DNA of 64,000 nucleotides from Echinicola vietnamensis DSM 17526 (GTDB taxonomy: Bacteria; Bacteroidota; Bacteroidia; Cytophagales; Cyclobacteriaceae), in NCBI RefSeq assembly GCF_000325705.1, contig NC_019904.1, positions 3,226,001 to 3,290,000 of the forward strand. The letters run 5' to 3'. Position numbers and translations under genes: made by a program. The first letter of the stretch is position 1; each line of letters starts with the position of its first letter. The notes beneath the pieces were generated by a model that was given only the letters and a program-made list of their open reading frames with translations, was not told the origin of the DNA and did no database searches. Positions 27,131 through 36,250 of the stretch are shown piece by piece.

Positions 27131-28202
27131 AAATAGGCTCTTTGATGGAAGATTTCAACAAATTGTTCCAGGAGAGAGTAGCGTATTCATGAGAGTGGTA
27201 GTTCACGATGAGCTCCCTAGCTGCTTGGGAGAGTCGTTGGTATTCATCATCAGTTAGGGTCATCGCTTTTTCAATGGCCTCACTGATTAGGGTAGATTCA
27301 GGCTTATCAATTAAGAAACCTGTTTCGTGATTAACGATATCAGCAATATCTGCAACATCCGTGCCGAGTGCAGGAAGTCCACAGGCCATGGATTCCATCA
27401 TGGCACAAGGGATGCCTTCTACCTTTGAGGTAAGAATGAAAAACCTTGACTGATGGATAAATTTCACCACATGGGGACTGTGTCCTGCAAAGTGTACTTG
27501 GTCTTCCAAGTCCAACTGTTTGACCTGGGCTCGGAGCGGCTCCATCATAGGACCTTTACCCACCACGAGGAAGCGAGGTTTTAATCCTTTCTGCTTCAAC
27601 ATCCCAAGTGCCTCAATGATCAGGTTGACATTCTTTCGCTCTTCAAGTACCCCGATATAAATAAAGTCAAATTCCTTCGGTGTTTTGGGAGCAGGTAGGA
27701 AGTCTTTTGTGGTATTGATGGTACTATGTAAAATGGATATTTTTTCTGCAGGAATACCTTGTTCCAGCCAATATTTTTTGGTGTTGTTGCCAGGCACATT
27801 GAGGTGCTTGGCATCGTGCATGGCACTGGAGATGACTTTGCCCACAGGCCAGATTTTCATATAATCCTGTGTAAGGTTGTCGATCTCACTGAAAATAAAG
27901 GGAGTGGAGGTGACTTTTGACAGGATATAGGAAAAAAATCCATGAGGCTTAAAATTATAGCTTAGGATAAGGTCGGGCTTGATCTTTCTGATTTTGGACA
28001 GCATAAAAAAAGGCGAAAGCAAGAGGTAAAATGGTCTGAACCTCAGTAGTTTGGGTAGGATAATGTACTTTAACTTATCAAATTGGGGTCCATTCTCCTT
28101 TCTTATCAAAAATATTTCATCGACCATGTCGACCATAGACAAGGGTTTAAGCTTATAAATCACTTGACTAGGCTTAAGGCCTGCGATAACAACAATTTTC
28201 AT
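27117..28202 (-). CDS. GT4-family glycosyltransferase
   Basis: 361 residues, GT-B fold. It has 'MKIVVIAGLKPSQVIYKLKP' at the N-terminus, a middle segment 'FDFIYIGVLEERKNVNLIIE' and the donor-site E-x7-E in 'SKVEGIPCAMMESMACGLP'. Two hydrophobic stretches near 50-65 ('FRPFYLLLSPFFMLSKIR') suggest membrane association at the undecaprenyl carrier. First gene of a two-gene minus-strand unit with the WecG-like gene, which it overlaps by 14 bp. Confidence 0.85.
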   Translation of the reverse strand: MKIVVIAGLKPSQVIYKLKPLSMVDMVDEIFLIRKENGPQFDKLKYIILPKLLRFRPFYLLLSPFFMLSKIRKIKPDLILSYNFKPHGFFSYILSKVTSTPFIFSEIDNLTQDYMKIWPVGKVISSAMHDAKHLNVPGNNTKKYWLEQGIPAEKISILHSTINTTKDFLPAPKTPKEFDFIYIGVLEERKNVNLIIEALGMLKQKGLKPRFLVVGKGPMMEPLRAQVKQLDLEDQVHFAGHSPHVVKFIHQSRFFILTSKVEGIPCAMMESMACGLPALGTDVADIADIVNHETGFLIDKPESTLISEAIEKAMTLTDDEYQRLSQAARELIVNYHSHEYATLSWNNLLKSSIKEPIYENV

Positions 28203-28695
28203 TACTCAAAAATTTTTGTGGTTAGTTCACTTACTAGCAAAAGGTTCTTTTTGGGAGGGTGTCTTAATTGACTTGTTGTAAATATAGTAAAAAATGAATT
28301 TTGTATCATAAAAAACGTATTTATTTATTATTAATTTAATGAAATAACTACTATGACTTTTCCTCCATAATTAAACTGATATAGTTTTAGCTTTTTGATT
28401 ATCAATGGAGTATGGGTTTTATAGGGTGATTACACTTGGCTATTCAGGGTAAGTCAGCTATGCCGCTTGCGTACATGACCATGCAAATTCCTTCCGATAA
28501 TCAGGCTAAGAGAGGATTGTCAATCCCACAGAGCCATTTTGTATAGCATAGTTAGAGGGGTTCCATACGAGAATTCTTATTTGGTAAATCATACTCATGT
28601 CCCTTACGATTATACACGAGCGGTCTTTCACAGCCCATGATAATAACCTATCATTGTGGTTTGCAATTTTAGTTACAAAATTATTTTATTGATTT
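28203..28695. other. Intergenic region upstream of the GT4-WecG pair
   Basis: A/T-rich and without ORFs. On the minus strand a TATATTTA box (complement at 28279-28286) resembles the TAnnTTTG -7 element and may drive the GT4 gene. I see nothing else that I can support. Confidence 0.35.
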
Positions 28696-29730
28696 ATGCG
28701 TAAATTTTTGATGATCATTTTTTTTGGGTAAGTGCATTTTCTTGCCAAGTAGATGAAGATTTAGATCCAGTAGTAGAAGAGGAAAAAGAAATTATTTGAG
28801 AAGCCAAAAGTGATGAAGTCACTCACCATTCTTTTCCTTTATTGAAAAGGGATGCGAATATGCAGTATCCGGGGGCATTGATCACACTGCAGAGTGTTGC
28901 TGATGAAAAGCACACTTATGTATTCCACTACACGTACAATGAAGTGGAGGTTTATTCATCCCTGGAAGGAGCTATTCCGGCTACGCAATCCATGATATCA
29001 AGTTATGGTGATTTTGTTGAATTCGAAAACCAATCGATATACCTGAATACCACTACTCCTTCCAAAGCTAATAGAGATACTTTTCTCATAAGCAATGGGT
29101 AAAACCGATCTATTCCATGGATCATTTGTATATGGAGTTGGGTGGAAATGCCTTTATTTTAAATGAAAGCGTGGCCAATAAAATCAAGTATGGGGGAAAA
29201 GATGGAAAAAGTAGGGGGGTAGCCTTTATGGAAACCGTCAATTATGCGTATGACTTGGAAGTTCCAATGGGTTCACGGCTTATTGAAGAGTCTTCCGATA
29301 GTGAAACATATGAAGGCATTACACCGGTTTATGTGTCTAAGATTAATATGGGAAGAATGGTCGTGGTTTTTTTGAGTCAGACAGCTCTTATGAAGAAGTG
29401 GAAGCTGGCTTGGCGAAAATGATGAATGGTGAAGTGATTACTAAGGATGAGCAGCAACTTTTGGAAGCAACCACCTTTATCGTCAGTATTTCTAGGGGTT
29501 GGAGTGGGCTTGAGATTCCCAAATCCATGGATGGAGTTAATGATTTCGAAGATGTTGTATCCATGTTGGGGTCGGGATCAGAAGACCCTCTTTATGGAGA
29601 GGGAAAATACGGTGCTATTATCGGTTACGAACTGCGTCATATCGACACCAACGAACTTGCTGAGGTGACTTTTTCGGCGGAGTACGAGGTGCCGAAGGTG
29701 GTGATTAGTATGAGGTTGTTTTTAAGCTGA
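28696..29730 (+). pseudogene. Broken cholesterol-dependent-cytolysin-like (CDCL) lipoprotein gene
   Basis: Joining frames restores a lipoprotein: MRKFLMIIFF, frameshift at an 8-T run (28718-28725), then 'VSAFSCQVDEDLDPVVEEE', TGA at 28797-28799, then 'RDANMQYPGALITLQSVADE'. A frameshift near 29092-29106 joins 'LISNG' to 'VKPIYSMDHLYMELGG', and a third in a 7-T run (29367-29373) joins 'PVYVSKINMGRMVVV' to 'FFESDSSYEEVEAGLAKMM'. The segments 'YPGAL', 'TVNYAYDLEVP' and 'PVYVSKI..GR' followed by the 'EVEAGL' helix are those of thiol-activated cytolysins (pore-forming domains 1 and 3). Reading ends at 29730 before any domain 4, and no Trp-rich undecapeptide is visible. With one nonsense and three frameshifts it is dead unless the T-run slips are phase-variable. 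Confidence 0.65.
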
Positions 29731-29974
29731 CCTGAGTTGGGGTTATGGAGTGCAACGTGCTTATTACTTTGTACTTCCATGCCCTCCAGAAAGTCCGCGT
29801 AGACATATGCCTCGTTTGAGGAGCCAATCGTTGAAAACGAGGGGATGTTGATAGATGTTTCTGTTAATCATTTTAAGAATTGTAGGTCATAAATCACCTA
29901 TGGTGAGAAGTAATATAGGTGAGGTAATTTGGGCCCCATCGAGGGTTCCTATCCTTTTAAGTAGGTTCTTAGAT

Positions 29975-30925
29975 TTATATTAGTTGTTTCCTCTTATAAT
30001 TTAAGCTTTTAAAAAAGTACTTGACAAATGTAATGGGGTTTGTGTTTTTATAAAGTAAATTAAGAGTTTTTATGTTTAAAAGGGAACTGTGATAGAAATG
30101 ATTTCTAATCAATGCAGCTTTCCTTTGATTGTTTTCGCTGATTAATTTTAGTCTTTCCTCTGTACTTAAATTTGCTTTAACTAGCCTTTTGTGGATAAGG
30201 TCTCTTGCGTGTATCTCTCCAAATTTTAAAACCTCGTCTTGAACAGTAATACTTGATGAATGTCTTCTGATTAAGGTAGTGGCTAGAGGTTCATCTAAAT
30301 ATTCCAAGGATGCACCTGCTAGAAGACAGTCAATCCAAAATATCCAATCTACCTTACTATTTAAATGTTCAGGAAATTTAATGTTGTTCTTTTTTAAAAA
30401 CTTATGATTAATCAGCGGGCTACTGATCACAGCAAAATTGTTAATTACTAAGGTAGATAACGCTTCAAAGTCACTACTGGAAATTTTTGGCATCCATTCG
30501 ATACCTTGCATGTTAAAGTCCGGAAAATATTTCTTGGGGTTTTCATGCTTAAAATAGACATTGTTTGTATAGGAAATCACATTCTCATCCTTAGCATGTA
30601 ACGCTTCCACTTGAATTTCAAGTTTTTGCTCACTCAATAAATCATCGGCATCTAAAAACTGGATATAGTCTCCGGTTGCAAGATCCAAGCCTACGTTCCT
30701 AGCTGCGGCATTTCCTTTATTTTTTATTTTCAGATATGTGAAACGTTTATCTTTTCCGATGGCGTTTGTTATTACTTCTTCTGTGTCGTCAGTTGATCCA
30801 TCATCTATGATAATCGCCTCCCAATTGGAATATGATTGCGCTTTCAAATTTGAAATGGTTTTATTGATAAACTGCCCATAATTATAAGACGGAATAATTA
30901 TAGATACTAGGTTGTTTTGAATCAT
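29975..30925 (-). CDS. GT2-family glycosyltransferase
   Basis: 316 residues, GT-A fold. N-terminus 'LVSIIIPSYNYGQFINKTIS', nucleotide-sugar residues 'IIDDGSTDDTEE', conserved 'GNAAARNVGLDLATGDYIQF' and the metal-binding 'LDADDL'. It is clearly paralogous to the gene at 31682-32638, with matching length and C-terminal segments ('FVKYFFKSLNYKRKQ' against 'FLKFYLKSINYQRKQ'). Last gene of the minus-strand operon that starts with the ABC exporter. It presumably adds one sugar of a surface glycan. Confidence 0.85.
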   Translation of the reverse strand: MIQNNLVSIIIPSYNYGQFINKTISNLKAQSYSNWEAIIIDDGSTDDTEEVITNAIGKDKRFTYLKIKNKGNAAARNVGLDLATGDYIQFLDADDLLSEQKLEIQVEALHAKDENVISYTNNVYFKHENPKKYFPDFNMQGIEWMPKISSSDFEALSTLVINNFAVISSPLINHKFLKKNNIKFPEHLNSKVDWIFWIDCLLAGASLEYLDEPLATTLIRRHSSSITVQDEVLKFGEIHARDLIHKRLVKANLSTEERLKLISENNQRKAALIRNHFYHSSLLNIKTLNLLYKNTNPITFVKYFFKSLNYKRKQLI

Positions 30926-30950
30926 ATCTTTTCTCCTTTCTTGAACTGTT

Positions 30951-31685
30951 TCATTTGAATTTTCTTAGTCTGTTCATATAGGAGAGAAAACTTCGTCCTT
31001 CCCACTTATATTCATAGTAAAATCGTTCCCTAACAGTCAGTTTCCATTTTTCTTTATCGCTTTTAGTATTAAGCGTCTTACTTTCCAAATGGTCAACAAT
31101 GGATGATGCAACCAATGCATGCTTTAGCCCATGTTCTTGAAGTGTCATGCTGTAGTCATTATCCGCAAACCAAAATTTAAACTTAGGATCAAGCTTTCCT
31201 GTGACTTTTAACATGTCTCTTTTGAAAAATAAACACCAACCAACCAATTCTTTCCTAACTTCATAGCCAATGTGAATGCCACTATTAATCGCTATTCCAT
31301 GATCTGGATGGTGAATAGAACAAGCAGGTGATGCGCTACTTAAATTAGGATCTTTTTCAAATGCTTGTAGAATTTCTGATGCCCAGCCTTTATGGAAAAC
31401 CAAATCATTATTGCATATACAAACAAATTCACTTTGGGTCATTTTGATCCCAATGTTCATGTATTTATGGTATCCAAAATTTTGTTTCGGATAAATGGTT
31501 TTGGTTTTTGGATATTGGTATGGTCTAAGCTTTTTTTCTGATTCAATCACTATGGTATTGAACTTAATGGACTGGTTGTTCTCAGATTCATTAAGTGATT
31601 TTAGGGCATTTTCTGTTATTTCCTTAAGTGCAGGATCTTTTGCATAGCTTAATATTATGATGTCGATTTCCGTTATTTCCCTCAT
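30951..31685 (-). CDS. GT2-family glycosyltransferase, short
   Basis: 244 residues, GT-A fold with 'TEIDIIILSYAKDPALKEIT' at the N-terminus and 'FVCICNNDLVFHKGWASEIL' around the metal site, where NND replaces the usual DxD. 'LDPKFKFWFADNDYSMTLQE' is the acceptor-side motif of this subgroup. Its start overlaps the end of the next gene upstream by 4 bp (31682-31685), so translation is coupled. It lies between the two paralogous GT2 genes. Confidence 0.8.
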   Translation of the reverse strand: MREITEIDIIILSYAKDPALKEITENALKSLNESENNQSIKFNTIVIESEKKLRPYQYPKTKTIYPKQNFGYHKYMNIGIKMTQSEFVCICNNDLVFHKGWASEILQAFEKDPNLSSASPACSIHHPDHGIAINSGIHIGYEVRKELVGWCLFFKRDMLKVTGKLDPKFKFWFADNDYSMTLQEHGLKHALVASSIVDHLESKTLNTKSDKEKWKLTVRERFYYEYKWEGRSFLSYMNRLRKFK

Positions 31686-32638
31686 GATTTAAACCACTGT
31701 TTTCTTTGATAATTGATTGATTTTAAATAAAATTTTAAAAAAACAGGAAGTTGAGTTAACTTTATTATTTCTAGATGATTTTTGAATTTCCAAAAGGGGG
31801 TTTTATAAAGAAGTTCCTTTAGTAAACCCTTTTTTTGCGTTTCATTGATTATCGCAATTTTACTTTTTTCTTGTGTGCTTAACGAGGAGTTATTAATATA
31901 ATTTTTTATTTTATTTCTGAATATTAAATTACTTATCTGCATATCCCTGAGATTAAAACTGGCGCTGCTGGAATGAATGCGTATAAGCGTATACGCATGT
32001 TTATTGGGTAAATATTGGAAGGACACTTCATTAAGTGCCACATTTAGCCAAAACTCCCAATCCTCAGATTTTTTGATTCCAACTGGAAATATATCAGATT
32101 TAGAAAGGATAGAAGATCGAATGAGAGGACTACTGATAACAGCAAAATTCCGATCTACTAAACTTTTAATAATATCAAATCCTCTTCCATTTATCTTAAG
32201 CATCCATTCAACTCCATTCATCTCTTTGTCAGGATATAATTGAGATGGATTCCCGTGAGCGAAATAGTAGCTGTCTACATAGCTTATGTCAACTGTATGA
32301 TTTTCTATTAAGTGTTGTGCCTGTATTTCAATTTTTGATTGACTTAATAGATCATCACCATCTAAAAATTGAATAAATTCTCCGGTAGCAATTTCTAATC
32401 CTAAGTTTCTGGCGACAGAGACTCCCTTATTATTTTGCTGGATAAGTTTGAACCTCGAATCCTTAAAACAATAAGTTTTAATGATTTTAGCTGTTTTGTC
32501 TGTAGAACCATCATCAATTAGAATTGCCTCCCAATTTTTATAAGTTTGGTTTAGAAGGTTTTCAAGAGTTTCAAAAATAAAGTTTTGATAGTTGAAAACT
32601 GGTATTATTATGGAAACAAGAGGGGACGAATTGGTCAT
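31682..32638 (-). CDS. GT2-family glycosyltransferase
   Basis: 318 residues. Motifs: 'LVSIIIPVFNYQNFIFETLE', 'LIDDGSTDKTAKII', 'GVSVARNLGLEIATGEFIQF' and 'LDGDDLL'. It is a paralogue of the gene at 29975-30925. The two may use different donors or acceptors for similar linkages. It is 11 bp from the next upstream gene and overlaps the next downstream gene by 4 bp. Base composition is clearly more A/T-rich than in the glycosidase genes, as is common for polysaccharide clusters that spread between strains. Confidence 0.85.
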   Translation of the reverse strand: MTNSSPLVSIIIPVFNYQNFIFETLENLLNQTYKNWEAILIDDGSTDKTAKIIKTYCFKDSRFKLIQQNNKGVSVARNLGLEIATGEFIQFLDGDDLLSQSKIEIQAQHLIENHTVDISYVDSYYFAHGNPSQLYPDKEMNGVEWMLKINGRGFDIIKSLVDRNFAVISSPLIRSSILSKSDIFPVGIKKSEDWEFWLNVALNEVSFQYLPNKHAYTLIRIHSSSASFNLRDMQISNLIFRNKIKNYINNSSLSTQEKSKIAIINETQKKGLLKELLYKTPFWKFKNHLEIIKLTQLPVFLKFYLKSINYQRKQWFKS

Positions 32639-32649
32639 TTGCTTTTTGG

Positions 32650-33561
32650 TTAAGCATGGACGTTTTTACTCCAGAGATTTTTGAGTACTCTATTGAGTTT
32701 ACTTAAATAGCTCTTGTTACTGATGAAGAGAAATTCCTTTCTATTTTTATAAAAGAGATAGAATAACTTCAAGTTTAATAGTTTTTTATTTCTTTCATCA
32801 AATAGGCGATCGAGTTTTATTATTAACTCTCTATTTTTCCTGTTCTCTGTATTTGCTAGAGCTTTCACAACTTTTTCCACTTTTGAAGCGACAGTATCAT
32901 TGGATTTAGTTGTTAAGTTTGATCCAGTAATAGTATCTTCATGTTGTTTGTAATGAACTAAGCATTGGTTCAAATATTCTATGGAGCCGAATTGAGTAGC
33001 TTGATATGCTATCCACCAATCATAATACACCATTTTAGGGAAAGGGAAAATATATTGGAGTAACTCTTTTTTCATTAAAATAGAGTGACCAGATACGCAA
33101 TTGTTAAAAATAAATACATTAGGATTATCGCCACTATACATGTTCCTCATATCACTGATTTTAATGTTTAATGACTGACCATTTTTATCTACCATCAAGC
33201 TATCGTGATAAATCAATAAGTTTTCTTTAATGTAATTAACTTGAAGAGAAATTTTATCTTTAATCCAAAGATCATCTTGGTCTGAAATGGCTATTAGATC
33301 TCCTTTGCATAATGAAATTGCTTTTTCAAAATTGCTATTGAAACCTAGATTTATACTGTTTTGAAATAAAGAGATCTTATGTGGATATTTATTCTTATAG
33401 GATTCTAATAGATCAATGGTGCCGTCTGTAGATTTATCATCTACAACGACAATTTCAAGATTTTGGTAGCTTTGGTTGAGAATACTGTCTAATTGCTCAG
33501 GTAAGTATTTTTTACCATTATAAGTGCATAAAGCTATTGATACCAAGGGTTGTGAATTCAT
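32650..33561 (-). CDS. GT2-family glycosyltransferase (rhamnosyltransferase-like)
   Basis: 303 residues. 'PLVSIALCTYNGKKYLPEQL', 'VVDDKSTDGT', 'GFNSNFEKAISLCKGDLIAI' and 'SDQDDLW' are the pattern of the alpha-rhamnosyltransferase-like GT2 branch. It follows the ABC exporter gene by 11 bp. The reaction would be transfer of a deoxyhexose or hexose to a lipid-linked glycan on the cytoplasmic side; the donor is not defined by the sequence. Confidence 0.85.
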   Translation of the reverse strand: MNSQPLVSIALCTYNGKKYLPEQLDSILNQSYQNLEIVVVDDKSTDGTIDLLESYKNKYPHKISLFQNSINLGFNSNFEKAISLCKGDLIAISDQDDLWIKDKISLQVNYIKENLLIYHDSLMVDKNGQSLNIKISDMRNMYSGDNPNVFIFNNCVSGHSILMKKELLQYIFPFPKMVYYDWWIAYQATQFGSIEYLNQCLVHYKQHEDTITGSNLTTKSNDTVASKVEKVVKALANTENRKNRELIIKLDRLFDERNKKLLNLKLFYLFYKNRKEFLFISNKSYLSKLNRVLKNLWSKNVHA

Positions 33562-33572
33562 TGTCTTTACTT

Positions 33573-35399
33573 TTACTCTTCTATTTCACTAAACTGCTGC
33601 ATATTCACCAGCTTGCTGTAGAGGCCTTCTTGGGTCATCAGCTCTTGGTGGTTTCCCTGTTCGATGATGCGGCCTTCTTCGAGTACTACGATAATGTCGG
33701 CATTCTGGATGGTGCTCAGCCGGTGGGCGATCACCAAGGAAGTGCGGTTTTTCATCAGCTTGTTCAGGGCATCTTGGACTAACTTTTCCGATTCGGTGTC
33801 CAGGGCAGAGGTAGCCTCGTCCAGTAGCATGATCGGTGGGTTTTTTAGCACTGCCCGGGCGATGCATATCCGCTGCTTTTGACCGCCAGAAAGCTTCAGT
33901 CCCCGGTCTCCCATATTGGATTGGTAGCCGTTTTCACTTTGCACGATAAATTCATGTGCATTGGCGATTTTGGCAGCGGCTTCTACTTCTTCAGCGGTGG
34001 CATTCGGTGTTCCAAAGGCGATATTGTTAAAGATGGTGTCGTTAAAGAGGATGGACTCTTGGTTGACCATGCCCATCATGTTGCGCAGCGAATCCATGGT
34101 GACATGGGCGATGTCCGTGCCATCGATCAGCACCTGACCACTGTCCGGTTCGATAAATCGGGGAATAAGGTCCATCATGGTGGATTTCCCGCCTCCAGAA
34201 GGGCCTACCAAAGCCACCATCTTCCCTTTTGGAATGGTAAGGTTGATATCCTTCAGCACCGGACGTCCCGGATAGGAAAAGGATAAGTCTTGGATGTCAA
34301 TTTTATCGTTGAAAGCAGTTATTTCGATTGCATCCTTTTGGTCCGAAATGGCCGGCTTTTCATCGATCAGGTCCAGCACCCTTTCTCCAGCTGCCAGGCC
34401 GGAATGGATGGAGCTGAAGGCATTGGTCAGGGCTTTGGCAGGGCGCATTACTTGGCTGAATAAAGCGATGTATGCGATAAAGTCCGAGGCACTGAGTTCT
34501 GATTGGTTGTTGATGATCAATGAGCCACCATAAAGCACGATCCCGGAAACCATGGCCACGCCGAGGGTTTCGGAGACTGGCGAACTAAGTTGCTGCCTTT
34601 TGGCCATCTTTTTGCCTAGGGAAGAGTATTTAATGTTTTCGTCGTGGAACTTGTCCTTGATCATTTCAGTGGCGTTAAAGGCCTTGATGATCTTGATACC
34701 GGAAAGGGCCTCGTCCAAATAACTGATCATGACACCGTACAAGTGCTGCGCCTGGCTGGCCTGGGCTTTAAGGCGCTTGACGATCTTTGCAATGACAAAC
34801 GCCGAAACAGGAATCACCAACAAGGAGAAAATGGTCAGCTTGTAGGATATGGCAAAAAGCATAAAAATATACGCCAGCAGCTGGAGCGGTTCTTTAAAGA
34901 TCACCTGTAAGGTGCCCGTCACCGAAAACTGAACCACTTGTACATCAGAGGAAATTTTCGAAATGATGTCTCCCTTGCGTTGGTTGCTGAAATAGCCCAC
35001 ATGCAGGTTCATGACATTGTCAAAGACCTTTTTGCGGAGGTTGAGCAAGGTGTGGATCCGGAGGTTTTCCATCACCAGCTGGCTGAAATACCGAAACAGG
35101 TTGCCCAATATCACGGATGCGATGATCACCGCACAGACCATTTGCAGCGCCCCTAGGGCCCCGTATTCCATTTTCACTTCGTTGGCATAGAAATTCAGGT
35201 AGCCAAAGACGTCTGTCCAGCTTTCTGGCTTGACCACTTCTTCTCTCCCGTTTGTGTTGAAAAGGGTGCTCAGCAATGGTGCTAACAGCGCCAGGTTCAG
35301 CGTATTGAAAATCACTCCCAACAAGGTAAAAATCAGGTAAGGAATGGCAAATTTTTCAATCGGCTTGGCAAATGCCAATAATCTAAAATAGGTTTTCAC
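33573..35399 (-). CDS. MsbA-like ABC exporter (fused membrane and ATPase domains)
   Basis: 608 residues. The N-terminal half (about 15-320) has six membrane helices of type-I exporters. The C-terminal half carries Walker A 'GPSGGGKST', signature 'LSGGQKQRI', Walker B 'IMLLDEATSALD' and the switch histidine in 'SLVIAHRLSTI'. It forms a homodimer that flips lipids or lipid-linked glycans across the inner membrane; MsbA-type proteins move lipid A core. First gene of an operon with four GT2 genes, which suggests export of the product that those enzymes build. A -7 promoter box lies 60 bp upstream. Confidence 0.9.
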   Translation of the reverse strand: MKTYFRLLAFAKPIEKFAIPYLIFTLLGVIFNTLNLALLAPLLSTLFNTNGREEVVKPESWTDVFGYLNFYANEVKMEYGALGALQMVCAVIIASVILGNLFRYFSQLVMENLRIHTLLNLRKKVFDNVMNLHVGYFSNQRKGDIISKISSDVQVVQFSVTGTLQVIFKEPLQLLAYIFMLFAISYKLTIFSLLVIPVSAFVIAKIVKRLKAQASQAQHLYGVMISYLDEALSGIKIIKAFNATEMIKDKFHDENIKYSSLGKKMAKRQQLSSPVSETLGVAMVSGIVLYGGSLIINNQSELSASDFIAYIALFSQVMRPAKALTNAFSSIHSGLAAGERVLDLIDEKPAISDQKDAIEITAFNDKIDIQDLSFSYPGRPVLKDINLTIPKGKMVALVGPSGGGKSTMMDLIPRFIEPDSGQVLIDGTDIAHVTMDSLRNMMGMVNQESILFNDTIFNNIAFGTPNATAEEVEAAAKIANAHEFIVQSENGYQSNMGDRGLKLSGGQKQRICIARAVLKNPPIMLLDEATSALDTESEKLVQDALNKLMKNRTSLVIAHRLSTIQNADIIVVLEEGRIIEQGNHQELMTQEGLYSKLVNMQQFSEIEE

Positions 35400-35458
35400 G
35401 TGTGCTTTTTCTACGTTTTTTCGGCTTCACGCCGGATTCATACAGCTTATTTTCTCTG

Positions 35459-35466
35459 CAAAGGTA
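35459..35466 (-). promoter_or_regulatory. Candidate -7 box for the ABC-GT2 operon
   Basis: On the minus strand this reads TACCTTTG, a perfect TAnnTTTG, about 60 bp before the ATG of the exporter gene. No clear TTTG box is seen 19-21 bp upstream. Confidence 0.45.
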
Positions 35467-35521
35467 CATAATTCTAGACTAGTCATTGGTAGTGAGTATG
35501 ATTAAGCAACCCCGAGTCTTT

Positions 35522-35624
35522 CCGTCACTGCGAGGAGAAACGACGCGGCAGTCTCTTGTTGCGAAGACGAGATTGCCTGCGGTAGGCAGGCTCCACTCCG
35601 CTGTCGCTGCGTTCGCAATGACGG
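35522..35624. repeat. Palindromic intergenic element, copy 1
   Basis: The ends are inverted (CCGTCACTGCGA at 35522-35533 against TCGCAATGACGG at 35613-35624), enclosing 'GAGATTGCCTGCGG..' and 'CTCCACTCCGCTG'. The same pattern occurs at 35974-36150 and 42034-42162. It has no coding content and resembles REP-like or MITE-like elements common in Bacteroidota. Confidence 0.7.
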
Positions 35625-35649
35625 GTAAGTGATATGCTCGTGGTAAATT

Positions 35650-35949
35650 TTACCATTTCTGAATATCATCCCACAAATCTTTCCAATTTGGATTTAATGA
35701 GTTTATTAGGTCCTCTTTCTTTTTTCTATTTCCACTTTTTATTTGCTTTTCCCTTATGATTGCTTCTTCAATTGAATGAAAGGCTTCATAATAGACCAGT
35801 TTGTTTAAATTATATTTGTATGAAAAGGATTTAGTGTTTTCAGCTGATTTGTGTTCGTAAATTCTTTTCAAAAGGTTTGAGGTGACACCTACATAGAGTG
35901 TAGTGTTGTTTTTGTTGGTCAAAATATAAACGCATCCTCCTTTTTTCAT
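35650..35949 (-). CDS. GIY-YIG domain protein
   Basis: 99 residues, essentially one GIY-YIG nuclease domain: 'GGCVYILTNKNNTTLYVGVT' holds the GIY/YVG strands, 'NLLKRIYEHKS' the conserved arginine, and 'AIIREKQIKSGNRKKKEDLI' the glutamate helix. Such short proteins are widespread and often lie next to repeats, as here, where it is flanked by two copies of a palindromic element. Its biological role is not known; a link to spread or processing of the repeats is possible but not shown. Confidence 0.85.
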   Translation of the reverse strand: MKKGGCVYILTNKNNTTLYVGVTSNLLKRIYEHKSAENTKSFSYKYNLNKLVYYEAFHSIEEAIIREKQIKSGNRKKKEDLINSLNPNWKDLWDDIQKW

Positions 35950-35973
35950 TTTTCTTTCCTATCGTTATGTTTC

Positions 35974-36150
35974 CCGTTACTGCGAATCCGAGGAAGGAGG
36001 ATGAGGCAGTCTCCTGTCCCAAAGTCCACCCTTTTCGAAGGGGTGGTGTCCCTTATACGAGATTGCTTCACTCCGCTGCTCTCCGTTCGCAATGACGTTT
36101 TCCTATTTCGTCATGGCGAGGAGGGACGACGTGGCAATCTCATCTACCGA
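35974..36150. repeat. Palindromic intergenic element, copy 2 plus a half copy
   Basis: CCGTTACTGCGA at the left and TTCGCAATGACG (to 36097) at the right delimit one element with 'GAGATTGCTTCACTCCGCTGC' split around 36060-36080. A second left half, beginning CGTCATGGCGAGG at 36109, follows directly. Confidence 0.65.
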
Positions 36151-36190
36151 AGCCTTTTTCCCTCTCGATTCGGTTTAGTGTTCCGATTAG

Positions 36191-36250
36191 CAACCTTCCA
36201 ACCTTCCAACCTTCCAACCTTCCAACCTTCCAACTTTCAACCTCCCAACC
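36191..36250. repeat. Short tandem repeat of an 8-bp unit
   Basis: ACCTTCCA repeats about five times in perfect phase, then decays (CTTTCAACCTCCCAACC). It lies against the 3' end of the GT2 gene on the minus strand. Slippage would alter only the 3' flank, not the protein. Confidence 0.85.
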
